A DNA stretch of 64,000 bases, taken from the NCBI GenBank assembly GCA_001898405.1, contig MKTW01000012.1:1-64000 (forward strand). The letters are read 5' to 3'. This document shows, piece after piece, positions 50,501 through 58,733 of the stretch. The notes under the pieces were generated by a model, which saw only the letters and a list, made by a program, of their open reading frames with translations, was not told the origin of the DNA and ran no database searches. Made by a program: the position numbers and the translations under genes. Each line of letters opens with the position of its first letter. Position 1 is the first letter of the stretch. This DNA is from Sphingobacteriales bacterium 44-61. GTDB taxonomy: Bacteria; Bacteroidota; Bacteroidia; Chitinophagales; Chitinophagaceae.

Positions 50501-50642
50501 TGTTGGTGACATCGGGGAATGCTTCTATCGGTGTTTTGATAAAACTGACGATACCCGCTATGATCAACACCCCGGTCATGAAGAAGGTGAAGAATTTGTT
50601 CTTGAGCGAAAACGCTACAATATTTCGGATAAACTTGTTCAT
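47526..50642 (-). CDS. heavy-metal efflux RND transporter (CusA/CzcA family)
   Basis: A 1038-residue inner-membrane proton-driven exporter. The HME-RND signature is clear: 'KTPIEAFPDVTNTQIIIVSQWPGRSAEEIERFVTRP' at the N-terminus and the TM4 motif 'LGAIDFGIIIDGAVVMVEG' with the proton-relay acidic residues. Two large periplasmic loops follow helices 1 and 7. It would pump Cu, Zn, Co or Cd through a tripartite complex with the adaptor and outer-membrane channel encoded just upstream on the same strand. The metal cannot be fixed from the sequence alone. Confidence 0.95.
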   Translation of the reverse strand: MNKFIRNIVAFSLKNKFFTFFMTGVLIIAGIVSFIKTPIEAFPDVTNTQIIIVSQWPGRSAEEIERFVTRPTEVAMNSVQRKTNVRSITMFGLSVMKIIFEDGVDDFFARQQVNNQLRTVSLPDGVDPEVQPPYGPTGEIFRYVLKSPDRNSRDLLTVQNWTIDRQLRSVAGVADVVAFGGQEKIYEIQVNPTQLQKYDITPLEVYNAVSKSNLNVGGDVIERNNQAYVVRGIGLLDKQSDIENIIIDQNQDAPVLVKHVATVKESALPRVGQTGLNNDDDVVEGIVVMRKDENPSEVLARVKKKVAELNENILPADIKMETFYDRDNLMAYCTETISHNVLEGIVLVTVIVFLFMADWRTTVIVSIIIPLSLLFAFFCLRLKGMTANLISLGAIDFGIIIDGAVVMVEGMFVALAHLSHKEGMERFNKLSKLGLLKKTGGELGKAVFFSKVIIITALLPIFTFQKVEGKMFSPLAWTLGFALLGALINTLTLVPVLCSILLRKNVREKDNFIVRFFNKTVGGAFAWCFRNKRKSLITAFAVMGLTFASAKFLGSEFLPELNEGALWVTAELPMSTSLTESMKITKTLRSKLMEFEEVNGVLSQTGRSNDGTDPNGFGFVQFQVNLKPAKEWKVKRTKDQLIEEMDKELSQFQGITYNYSQPVVDNVAEAVAGFKASNAVKIFGDDLNKLDDLADQVYQNIKNIPGIKDAGILRNIGQPEISVLLDEEKMALYGVSTADAQAVIEMAIGGKTATGKYEDEKRFDVRIRYSPEYRKDETDIMALMVPTLKGGKIPLSSIAELKKITGPAFIYRDENKRFIGVKFTVRERDLGSTIKEAMAKVNATIKLPKGYTIAWAGEFENQVRATNQLAFVVPISLIAIFVLLFITFGNAKDAGLILLNVPFALIGGILALHITGINFGISAGVGFIALFGICVQNGVILISVFHQNLRQRMPLADAIRQGVTSRIRPVVMTALMAMLGLLPAALSTGIGSESQKPLAVAIIGGLVTATILTLLVFPIMFWIFYRRSEKNRIISTAS

Positions 50643-50709
50643 GTAAATATTTTTAGGGCACTGTTACCGTACCCGTGTATGTTTGATAATTCCACTCATC
50701 GTATGCTGT

Positions 50710-51798
50710 TTAGTCGTTCAATGCATCATATACCAGTAAAGCATTTTTGACGATCACTTTTTCACCTGGCAGTAAACCGGCCAGCACATAGGTATTGCCG
50801 GCAGTGGTTTTCAGCGGCTCCACAGCACGGGTCTCAATACTGTCCTTCCTGTGAAAGATCATCAGGTAGTTCTTGCTTTTATCAAACACAACAGCTTCTG
50901 CAGGGATAGCAGGCAAATGCTGGCCATCTTCATAGCGGATGAAGACAGTTGCTGCCATCTCAGGCTTGAGTGCATAGCCGGGGTTGGGCAAACGGATGCG
51001 GATCTTGAGTGTTTTGGTATCAGGGTCCAGCACATTCAGGATCTTATCTATTTTCCCGGAAAATTTTTTCCCGGGATAGCTAAGCAGTTCCACTTCTGCA
51101 GGCATATTCAATTGCAGCCTGGCGATATCGGTTTCGTAAACATTTGCTGTTACGAACACTTCGTCTATCTGGGCAATGGTGAAAATGCTTTCGCTCAATC
51201 CCGCCGGCAATTGCATATCAGGGTTGATCTTCTTATCCGTGATAAAACCACTGATAGGCGCTACCACATTGTAGTAGGAACCTTTATTTACATGATAAAT
51301 ATTAAATACCTCTTTTACCCGGTTCAGTTCGGCTTCTGAAGATTCCACCTCTTTTTGTGCTGCCGCCACATCCCTGTCTGTATTCAATTTAGACTCGTTC
51401 AATTCCTGTGCGGCTTTCAGGTTTTTCTTTGCCACTACCAGGTCGGTTTCTGCATCGCGGCGTTGCTTTTCAAAATCGGCTACATCCGTGCTGCGGATCA
51501 CAGCCATTACCTGGCCCTTCTTCACATAATCGCCGAGTGATACATTCAGTTTTGTTACATAGCCTGCTACAATGGGAAAGATATTGGCCATCTTATTATC
51601 TTCCGGTGTGATCTTACCGGAAAAACGGAGTTCATTCATGACCGGCCTGGTCAATGCAGTGTCAATGCTGATCCGGTTGAGCATGGTATCTGTTAGAATG
51701 AATTTGCCGTCTGCAGTTTCTTTGTTTGACGGATGGCTGCAAGCCGTGATCAGCACAGCCAGCAGAAAGCTGTAGAGTGATATTATAAAGAATTTCAT
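50710..51798 (-). CDS. RND efflux periplasmic adaptor subunit (CusB/CzcB-like lipoprotein)
   Basis: A 362-residue membrane-fusion protein with a lipobox (VLITAC, Cys20). 'IFPIVAGYVTKLNVSLGDYVKKGQVMAVI' is the first half of the lipoyl domain; a coiled-coil hairpin of about 70 residues follows ('DFEKQRRDAETDLVVAKKNL'); then 'YNVVAPISGFITDKKINPDMQLPAG' and the beta-barrel domain. It bridges the RND pump and the TolC-like channel. It lies 67 nt upstream of the pump gene and 30 nt downstream of the channel gene. Confidence 0.93.
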   Translation of the reverse strand: MKFFIISLYSFLLAVLITACSHPSNKETADGKFILTDTMLNRISIDTALTRPVMNELRFSGKITPEDNKMANIFPIVAGYVTKLNVSLGDYVKKGQVMAVIRSTDVADFEKQRRDAETDLVVAKKNLKAAQELNESKLNTDRDVAAAQKEVESSEAELNRVKEVFNIYHVNKGSYYNVVAPISGFITDKKINPDMQLPAGLSESIFTIAQIDEVFVTANVYETDIARLQLNMPAEVELLSYPGKKFSGKIDKILNVLDPDTKTLKIRIRLPNPGYALKPEMAATVFIRYEDGQHLPAIPAEAVVFDKSKNYLMIFHRKDSIETRAVEPLKTTAGNTYVLAGLLPGEKVIVKNALLVYDALND

Positions 51799-51828
51799 AA
51801 GCTGTATTATTTAAATAGATGATGAAGA

Positions 51829-53067
51829 TCAAAGGCGGGCGCCAAGTGTATATTCCAGGTCTTCCCAGGCCAGCCTTCTTTGTTTATGTAATTGGTTCAA
51901 TTGCCGGATCGCCACATTGTAGTTTTCGAAAAAATCAACAAACTCCAGCAGGGAAATATTCCCTTTATTGAAATTCTCAATCATGCTGCGGTTCATTTCC
52001 GGGAAATCCTTATTAAAGCTTTGTTCGGAAGCCTTGTATTCTTTTTCCGCTTCCGCCAGCCTTGCCACGCTACCTGCTACTTCTCTATCCACTTCGTTCT
52101 GCTTATAATCGAGTGCGAGCTCTGCTGATTTGATCTGTGCTTTTGCAGCTTTGATATTGCCCTGGTTCCGGTTGAACAAAGGCAGGTCTATAGCAGCGCG
52201 GACAGAATACAGGTTGCTGACATAACTTCCATTCTGATCATATCCTGCTCCAACGGTAAGATCAGGCGTAGCCAGCGCACGCTGGTAGTTGTAGTTCAAT
52301 TGCTCCTGCTTCAACTGACTTTGCTGTATTTGCAGATCGGAACGGTTTTGACGTGCGATGCTGGTAAGCATGGCGAGATCGGGCAGAGGTTTCGATTCCA
52401 GGCTTATTTTGTTGGGAGATACAAATGCGGTAGTGTCCATCAGCAATTGAAGTGTTTGCCGGGCGGTAATGGCATCCATTACTACAGTATTGCGGTCGGC
52501 ACTCAACTGAATGTATTCGCCTTTCAATCTCACAGCGTCTTTTAAAGGAACATTTCCCTTGGCAGCCTGCACATCATAAGCGTTGATGATCTGCTGCAGT
52601 TGCCGCATTTGTTCGTTGTACTGGGCTATGAGCTCTTCTGCATAAGCGACTATATAGAAATTTTGCCGCAGCTCATATTTGAGTGAACGGAGCAATTCAT
52701 AAAAAGCGAAATTGGCCTGTGCGGTTTGTTCCCTTGCCAGTAAGACCCGTTTATTACGTTTGGCAGCAAGTGATATCACCTGGTCAATTCCAAATGTTTT
52801 CTGGCCTTTATTGCCTATATCAAACCATTTATGATTGTCGCCATAAGCAGCCAGTTCGGCAGAAATGACGGGATTATTATAAAGTTTCTGCTGTATTTCA
52901 TTGGCTTTTGCTGCATCCACCTGGTAGCGTTGCGAGAGCAGCAACAGGTTTTTTTGAAGGAATAGTTGTTCTGCCTGTTCCAATGAAACGTGTAATGTAT
53001 CTGTATTTTGAGCCGATAGTGATAAGCACAGCACAATGGCCGGGATCACCGATAGGTATTTTTTCAT
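51829..53067 (-). CDS. TolC family outer membrane channel (CusC/CzcC-like)
   Basis: A 412-residue precursor with signal peptide 'MKKYLSVIPAIVLCLSLSAQ' from 53067; the longer reading to 53142 adds a non-signal tail. Two helical-hairpin repeats are visible ('LSLEQAEQLFLQKNLLLLSQRYQVDAAKANEIQQ'-type start, and 'IDLPLFNRNQGNIKAAKAQIKSAELAL' in the second half). It forms the outer-membrane duct of the metal efflux complex. First of the three efflux genes, about 135 nt after a small secreted-protein gene. Confidence 0.92.
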   Translation of the reverse strand: MKKYLSVIPAIVLCLSLSAQNTDTLHVSLEQAEQLFLQKNLLLLSQRYQVDAAKANEIQQKLYNNPVISAELAAYGDNHKWFDIGNKGQKTFGIDQVISLAAKRNKRVLLAREQTAQANFAFYELLRSLKYELRQNFYIVAYAEELIAQYNEQMRQLQQIINAYDVQAAKGNVPLKDAVRLKGEYIQLSADRNTVVMDAITARQTLQLLMDTTAFVSPNKISLESKPLPDLAMLTSIARQNRSDLQIQQSQLKQEQLNYNYQRALATPDLTVGAGYDQNGSYVSNLYSVRAAIDLPLFNRNQGNIKAAKAQIKSAELALDYKQNEVDREVAGSVARLAEAEKEYKASEQSFNKDFPEMNRSMIENFNKGNISLLEFVDFFENYNVAIRQLNQLHKQRRLAWEDLEYTLGARL

Positions 53068-53202
53068 CAGAAAAATATTGAAGTGTCTATACAATGGGGC
53101 AGCCCTTCCTGGAAAGGAGCAGGCATGCGTGTATAGGGGCAATGCCCTTAATGTGTTAAACCGGTTTGGTTAGTATAAACTTTAGCTGAAGCAGCTATCG
53201 TA

Positions 53203-53583
53203 TCAGGCTCTATCGGGAGGGGGAGTAAACAGGGCGGTGAAACCAGCAGGCAGATGGGATTGGTTTTGTTCTCCATTCAGGCGTTTGCCGCCTGCTCCGG
53301 TTGGATCATTAATGATCTTTATTTTCTTTTCAGGCAGGGAGAAATCAAAAGCGACGGACTTTTTCAACAGTCCCTGTTCATCATTCCCTTTCTGATCGGG
53401 AAGCGTTTGGTCTGTGGTTTCGTCCAGCAAAAATTCTGCGATACTTTCAATCTCGTTGTATTCTGTATTTGTTGATGAAGAGGATGAAGCGGACCCGCGG
53501 TCAGTATCAACAAAGTCAATACTTGTGTTCAATATTGACAGTGCAATAAGCCATAGAACAGTATGTCGGAAAAATTGCCGCAT
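53203..53583 (-). CDS. hypothetical small protein heading the metal-efflux operon
   Basis: A 126-residue protein. It starts MRQFFRHTVLWLIALSI (a likely signal or membrane anchor), followed by a Ser/Thr/Glu-rich region and a C-terminal 'LPAGFTALFTPPPDRA'. Low complexity and acidic residues suggest an extracytoplasmic linker or metal-sensing peptide. No family recognised. Start 53583 is supported by a TATCTTTG box at 53596-53603. The position directly upstream of the CusC-like gene suggests a role in the same system. Confidence 0.6.
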   Translation of the reverse strand: MRQFFRHTVLWLIALSILNTSIDFVDTDRGSASSSSSTNTEYNEIESIAEFLLDETTDQTLPDQKGNDEQGLLKKSVAFDFSLPEKKIKIINDPTGAGGKRLNGEQNQSHLPAGFTALFTPPPDRA

Positions 53584-53595
53584 GGTACTTCCGTG

Positions 53596-53603
53596 CAAAG
53601 ATA
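53596..53603 (-). promoter_or_regulatory. -7 box TATCTTTG for the metal-efflux operon
   Basis: A perfect TAnnTTTG match on the minus strand, 12 nt before the start at 53583. Confidence 0.55.
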
Positions 53604-53659
53604 ATTTTAGCGGAGCAGATTTACCATAGATAGCAGGATAAATGATATGTTAAGGAATT

Positions 53660-54664
53660 TTAATCACCATTATTTCCTGTTTTCGGTTTTTCTTTTGCTT
53701 TATTCTTTTCTGATTTCTCTTCCAGTTTTTTCTGGTTGGTATTACCATTTTTATCCAGCAATGGATCTTCTACAGGAGGGTTGCCCAGGTAGGGGTCTAT
53801 ACCACGCATGTCAACTTTGTAGTCAAATGCTTTATCGATATGTACCCATTTTCCTCCTTCCCATTTAAAGGCTTCATTGTCGCCATCGGGGATATAGGTC
53901 CATTTATGATCGGGTTCATCCGTTTCAGAAATCAAATGATCGGAGAGGATCACACCGAGATCACTGATATAGTTCAGTAAAACGCGGGTATCTTTTTTGA
54001 ATTCCAGGCTGAAGCGGTAGGCTGTGGGTTGGGGAATGCTGTCCTGCGCATAGCTAAAGAAAGGGCCGCCAAACACCGGTTCACCTTTTTGATCGAAATA
54101 CATCACTTCCACCCATTTTTTTGTACTCATCACTGTATTGTAATCAATGCCAAAAAGAGTGTAATAGTTCCTGTTGTTGTATTGCGTTTTGATAATATTA
54201 TAATAGATCGCGCCGATCCAGTTGCTGCGGGAACGGGCAGAGTCTTCTGCTTTGTCGGTAAACTCAGACACATCCCGCAAGGGCAGCAATTTGAGAGAAC
54301 CATCTTTTGTTCTCATCTGGATAGCGCCTTTCTGGCGGCAGTAATAATCATCAAACTGCATATTCCAGGTGAAAATGCGGAAACTGGAATCCGGTGCATA
54401 AAGACGGGAAACACCTTGTACGGAATCGAAAGGGTAATAAAAAGAGTTCTTTATCTGTAAAGCCCTTACCAGGGTACGGGTAAAAATGCTGTCGGATATC
54501 ATACGGTCTGCCGTAGTGGTATCAGTGATCATGTACATGGCATATTCCTTCAGGGTATCTTCCTTTTCCCTCAGTTTCCTTTTGTCGCCGGCGCTGATCA
54601 ATTGCGCCTGGCTGGTGTATGACAGGAGCAACAATAATCCGAGTTTCACAGCTATTTTATTCAT
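53660..54664 (-). CDS. hypothetical secreted protein
   Basis: A 334-residue protein with a signal peptide (about residues 1-20, ending SQAQ). The middle ('SSFRIFTWNMQFDDYYCRQKGAIQM', 'NYYTLFGIDYN', 'EVMYFDQKGEPVFGGPFF') repeats aromatic beta strands, and the C-terminal 40 residues are lysine/asparagine-rich and probably disordered. I do not recognise a family. The -7 box TAATTTTG at 54670-54677 ends 5 nt before the ATG. Confidence 0.68.
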   Translation of the reverse strand: MNKIAVKLGLLLLLSYTSQAQLISAGDKRKLREKEDTLKEYAMYMITDTTTADRMISDSIFTRTLVRALQIKNSFYYPFDSVQGVSRLYAPDSSFRIFTWNMQFDDYYCRQKGAIQMRTKDGSLKLLPLRDVSEFTDKAEDSARSRSNWIGAIYYNIIKTQYNNRNYYTLFGIDYNTVMSTKKWVEVMYFDQKGEPVFGGPFFSYAQDSIPQPTAYRFSLEFKKDTRVLLNYISDLGVILSDHLISETDEPDHKWTYIPDGDNEAFKWEGGKWVHIDKAFDYKVDMRGIDPYLGNPPVEDPLLDKNGNTNQKKLEEKSEKNKAKEKPKTGNNGD

Positions 54665-54669
54665 GATCG

Positions 54670-54677
54670 CAAAATTA
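54670..54677 (-). promoter_or_regulatory. -7 box TAATTTTG, near-leaderless spacing
   Basis: A perfect TAnnTTTG match on the minus strand, 5 nt before the ATG at 54664. Confidence 0.55.
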
Positions 54678-54743
54678 CAGTATTAAATGGGGCTTGCCCG
54701 GCCCGCTGATAACGGCGAAACCGGCATTAAATTTTATGGCCTC

Positions 54744-55991
54744 TCATAAAGCTTTGACAAAATCGTGTAATGAGTTAAATATGAGGTCTATATCGGGATG
54801 GGGGAGACGTATTTCCTTGTTAGTGGTGGTCAGGAAAACAGTGTACATGCCTGCACTTCTGCCAAACTGCATATCGCTTATATTATTACCGATCATGATG
54901 GAACGGCTGAAGTCAATATCGGGAAAATCTTTTTTTGCCTGCAAAGCCATGCCCGGATTGGGCTTTCGCTGCACATCATTATTATGTATGGATGTAGCAT
55001 AATAAACAGCATCGATATTGCCGCCTGCATCCCGGATAGCACCGGTCATTTTCTGATGGATGACAGACAGCATTTCTTCCGTCATCAGTCCGCGGCCTAC
55101 ACCGCGCTGATTGGTGGCAACAATAGTATGCCGGAAAGTCTTTGCCAGTTTTTTGAACAGGGCAGGGGCGCCTTCCATAAAGATGAATTCTTCCGGGCTG
55201 AAAATATAACTGCCGGGCTTATCTTCATTGATCACGCCATCGCGATCAAGAAAAAGCGTCCAGCTTTTGTCAATAGCATTGAGATGGAGTGGCGGAGTTC
55301 TCAGATCAGATTGAGCTTTATTGTAATCGTCCGGAATACCAATATCAATAAAGTACCCGTCCTGCGCCTGCGCTGATAAAGTTCCCTGTTCCACCTGTTG
55401 CTCCAGGTAGTCTTTTTCAAAAGAAAATTTCAGCGGGTATGAATGCGCAAGAAAACATTCAACATTTAAAAGGTATACACCCCCATTGATCAGCCCATCA
55501 GTATAGAATTGTTTTTCCCTGAAACTTTCTACGATTCCTTTTTTATTTATTTCCACCATCCCATACCTGTCAAAATTTTTCATTGGCTTTAAAGCAAGGG
55601 TGCAATCAGCGTTCTGTGCTTTATGGAAAGAGGCCAGTTCTGCAAGGTTAACTTTAAAAAGAGTATCGCCATTTGTAACCAGTACCTGTTTTTCACTGGC
55701 ATGTCGGCACGACAGCTGGATGGCGCCGCCAGTTCCCAGCGGTTCTGTTTCGATCACGCATTGGTAATCCAGTGTATGGAACTCATCTTTCAGGTATTGT
55801 TCAATCACTTCATGCTTATATCCCAGGGAAAAGATAAAAGAAGTGATGCCCTGCCTGCGCAGGTAATTGATCACATGATAAAGAAAAGGGCGGCCGGCAA
55901 CAGGTGCCATGCATTTGGGCAAATCTGGTACGGCTTCACGGAGACGGGTACCAAGACCACCGGCGAGAACAATTGCTTGTTTGATCGACAT
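54744..55991 (-). CDS. HddC-GmhB fusion: heptose-1-phosphate guanylyltransferase plus HAD phosphatase
   Basis: A 415-residue fusion. Residues 1-230 are a sugar-phosphate nucleotidyltransferase ('AIVLAGGLGTRLREAVPDLPKCMAPVAGRPF', 'VIETEPLGTGGAIQL', 'LVTNGDT'), most like D-glycero-D-manno-heptose 1-phosphate guanylyltransferase. Residues about 243-415 are a HAD-IIIA phosphatase with the nucleophile/acid pair D249/D251 in 'LFLDRDGVINED', 'VATNQRGVGRG' and 'MIGNNISDM', like heptose bisphosphatase GmhB. The zinc-loop cysteines of classic GmhB are absent ('SIHNNDVQRKPNPGM'). Fusing steps that remove and replace phosphates would feed GDP-heptose for glycans. The partner kinase and isomerase genes are not in this window. 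Confidence 0.82.
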   Translation of the reverse strand: MSIKQAIVLAGGLGTRLREAVPDLPKCMAPVAGRPFLYHVINYLRRQGITSFIFSLGYKHEVIEQYLKDEFHTLDYQCVIETEPLGTGGAIQLSCRHASEKQVLVTNGDTLFKVNLAELASFHKAQNADCTLALKPMKNFDRYGMVEINKKGIVESFREKQFYTDGLINGGVYLLNVECFLAHSYPLKFSFEKDYLEQQVEQGTLSAQAQDGYFIDIGIPDDYNKAQSDLRTPPLHLNAIDKSWTLFLDRDGVINEDKPGSYIFSPEEFIFMEGAPALFKKLAKTFRHTIVATNQRGVGRGLMTEEMLSVIHQKMTGAIRDAGGNIDAVYYATSIHNNDVQRKPNPGMALQAKKDFPDIDFSRSIMIGNNISDMQFGRSAGMYTVFLTTTNKEIRLPHPDIDLIFNSLHDFVKAL

Positions 55992-56098
55992 GAATATATA
56001 AGGCCAGCTTAAATCAACATAGCCGGTGCAAATATCGGCAAAACTCCGGTCGGTCTGCTTTGTCTTATACCGTTACAATTCTTTTACCTCCCATCGCT

Positions 56099-57106
<1,008 letters not shown>

Positions 57107-57125
57107 TTATTTCGGGTAGCGGATA

Positions 57126-57133
57126 CAAAATTA
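57126..57133 (-). promoter_or_regulatory. -7 box TAATTTTG for aldo/keto reductase
   Basis: A perfect TAnnTTTG match on the minus strand, 31 nt before the start at 57094. Confidence 0.5.
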
Positions 57134-57243
57134 AGACGAAGGGACAGGAGAGGAATAGTAAAAAAGAAACAATAGGTTGCGAAAATCAAATATCCCGGAA
57201 GAGAGAGGGTTGGGGTAAAATCTTTTTATGGAGAAAAATCTGT

Positions 57244-57251
57244 TATTTTTG
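57244..57251 (+). promoter_or_regulatory. -7 box TATTTTTG of tRNA-Pro
   Basis: A perfect TAnnTTTG match, 20 nt before the first base of the tRNA. It shows the same promoter type is used for stable RNA. Confidence 0.55.
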
Positions 57252-57271
57252 GGACTCTTTCCGGGGGAATT

Positions 57272-57345
57272 CGGGATGTAGCGCAGCCCGGTAGCGCACG
57301 TCGTTCGGGACGACGGGGTCGCTGGTTCGAATCCAGTCATCCCGA
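57272..57345 (+). tRNA. tRNA-Pro (anticodon CGG)
   Basis: The 74-nt sequence folds into a full cloverleaf. The acceptor arm CGGGATG pairs with CATCCCG, the D arm is GCGC/GCGC, the anticodon arm CGTCG-TTCGGGA-CGACG gives anticodon CGG, and the T arm is GCTGG-TTCGAAT-CCAGT. Discriminator base A. The CCA end is not encoded. It reads the CCG proline codon. An AT-rich block of unusual genes starts directly downstream, so the tRNA may have served as an integration point. Confidence 0.97.
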
Positions 57346-57353
57346 CAGAAAAT

Positions 57354-57389
57354 AAAAAGGCTTCAAGTCATCGAACTTGAAGCCTTTTT
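57354..57389 (+). terminator. rho-independent terminator of tRNA-Pro
   Basis: Perfect 15-bp arms (57354-57368 and 57375-57389, core AGGCTTCAAGT) around the loop CATCGA, followed by a T-run. It begins 8 nt after the tRNA. Confidence 0.92.
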
Positions 57390-57454
57390 TAGTTTGAATC
57401 AATTTTGTTCTTTTGGTTTCTAAATTTTCAAAATGATGTGAAGGAGTGAATTGA

Positions 57455-57471
57455 GCCGGTTAGAATCCAGT
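57455..57471 (+). repeat. partial copy of the tRNA-Pro T arm
   Basis: 17 nt (57455-57471) match the tRNA T-arm segment 57321-57337 at 15 positions, including AATCCAGT. It lies 110 nt after the tRNA, between the terminator and the first cassette-like element. It may be a remnant of an attachment site, but the match stops before the 3' end of the tRNA. Confidence 0.35.
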
Positions 57472-57497
57472 TTGTAGAGTGTCTCTTTAAAAGAGCA

Positions 57498-57694
57498 CAT
57501 AACGAGCAGATATTGCCGATGGTGGGTGGGGGAATTTATATTCGCTCGGAACTTCTGCCTGGTTTTTTGATAAAGTTAAATATTGAGAGCTAAAGCTGAG
57601 CTTTGTTCGTCGAGCCCCGAGCCGCAGTGCAGCAGAATTACTACTTTTGATTGCTTCAATTTCCAGCCCCACTATTTGCAAGGCTAATGTTGGC
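57498..57694 (-). repeat. cassette-associated repeat A, attC-like (degraded at one tip)
   Basis: A 197-bp imperfect palindrome lying just after the stop of the 57702 gene. One tip is GTTGGC (57689-57694); the other (57498-57503, CATAAC) is a decayed counterpart of GCCAAC. The last 70 bp (57625-57694) match repeat B (58791-58860) at 59 of 70 positions. Relative to repeat B it carries about 65 extra bases in the middle. Its orientation relative to the upstream gene is the same as for repeat B. The short ORF read through it (57487-57681) is only the translated repeat. Confidence 0.65.
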
Positions 57695-57701
57695 CGCCAT
57701 T

Positions 57702-58640
57702 TTAGTCGTCGCTTAATGCAGTTATAAATAAAATTGAATCTTCGGCTCTCTTTTTTATTTTGAGAAGTTGTTGAACATTGAAAGTTCCTGCACTCCCATG
57801 AGTCCCGTCATTTAAATTCCTAAAAAATGATAAAAGTTCTTCAACATCTGCATCAATGAATTCAACCATAGGTTGATTAATTATTGACTTTGTAGAAAGC
57901 AGGTATTTTATTTTCTCTCTTCTTGATGGTTTACCTTCATATAAAGCACAATTCGGAAATCTTAATAGAACTTTGTCATCAGGTGCCTTTATATTCAATA
58001 ATTGGATAAATATTTCTCTAACACTTGTACAGAAGTGACGTGATGCGTCAGGGTTATTGGGATTTAAAGAATAAATTGCACCTGCCCATCGCTTACCTAA
58101 TTCAGAAGAAACGCCGTAGAGCTTTGCTTCAATTTCTGTAAATTGTAATGTGTCAGGCCTAATATACTCGCCTTGATCTTTACCAGTTACAGAATTGTAC
58201 AGTTGAATACTATTATTTGTCTCTTGCGTTGGGAAGTCTATCAAAAGTTCAGAGCGTTCAATATTATTTTGGTGATTGTAATTTTCAAGTATGTTGTACC
58301 GATTTTCAACTGTTTGAACTGACGTTCTATACACAGCTGTTTTTGTGGTATAGGTTAATATGCTCGGCTGATTGAATTTTTGAATCGCTCTTGCTAGATT
58401 TTGTCTTTGAGCATTATTGAACTGTCGAACTTGGCTATTGTAATTATCAATACGTCTTTTATTTTCATTATTAACTCGTTGCACCTCACGATTGTAGTCA
58501 TTAATATTCTTGTTGACTTGGTCGTAGTACTTTTTTACTTCACGATTGTAATTGTCGATATTACGCCTTTGTTGGTCATTATACTGTTTAACCTTGCGAT
58601 TGTATTCATCAATACGTCTCTTATATTCTTGAGGAGTCAT
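57702..58640 (-). CDS. unknown protein with four 18-residue repeats and a C-terminal globular domain
   Basis: A 312-residue protein of unknown function. Residues 8-79 are four exact 18-residue units, each built on the pattern R-R/N-I-D/N-x-Y-N-R-x-V, highly charged and predicted to form an extended coiled coil. A linker follows to about residue 170. The C-terminal domain contains 'GKRWAGAIYSLNPNNPDASR', 'TSVREIFIQLLNIKAPDD', 'FFRNLNDGTHGSAGTF' and 'LLKIKKRAEDSILFI'. It faintly recalls nuclease-like domains predicted in prokaryotic Argonaute neighbourhoods, but I cannot confirm a family. Base composition is visibly AT-richer than the flanks. The stop sits 7 nt from repeat A, as in a gene cassette. 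Confidence 0.75.
   Translation of the reverse strand: MTPQEYKRRIDEYNRKVKQYNDQQRRNIDNYNREVKKYYDQVNKNINDYNREVQRVNNENKRRIDNYNSQVRQFNNAQRQNLARAIQKFNQPSILTYTTKTAVYRTSVQTVENRYNILENYNHQNNIERSELLIDFPTQETNNSIQLYNSVTGKDQGEYIRPDTLQFTEIEAKLYGVSSELGKRWAGAIYSLNPNNPDASRHFCTSVREIFIQLLNIKAPDDKVLLRFPNCALYEGKPSRREKIKYLLSTKSIINQPMVEFIDADVEELLSFFRNLNDGTHGSAGTFNVQQLLKIKKRAEDSILFITALSDD
58404..58619 (-). repeat. 54-bp tandem repeat, four units, inside the 57702 gene
   Basis: Four consecutive 54-bp units encode residues 8-79 without any length change. The shared sequence ATTGTA recurs at 58437, 58491, 58545 and 58599, exactly 54 nt apart. Such in-frame repeats can expand or contract. Confidence 0.88.
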
Positions 58641-58733
58641 GATAATATTGTTTCTTCGAATTTCCTAAATTATTTAGTATCTTAAAGAAGAAGTTTTGCA
58701 CAACCTGTGGAATGCTATGTCAAAAAAATGTCT

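Noticed and set aside
57131-57340. 69-residue minus-strand ORF starting MTGFEPATPSSRT
   Set aside because: It is antisense to tRNA-Pro; this peptide beginning is a well-known false ORF produced by reading tRNA genes backwards.
57487-57681. 64-residue minus-strand ORF in repeat A
   Set aside because: It is the translation of the cassette-associated repeat; its frame is not that of the conserved ANSG tail and it has no start signal.
58404-58619. CRISPR-like array suggested by regular spacing
   Set aside because: The 54-bp units are contiguous, in frame and fully coding, with no unique spacers between short repeats.
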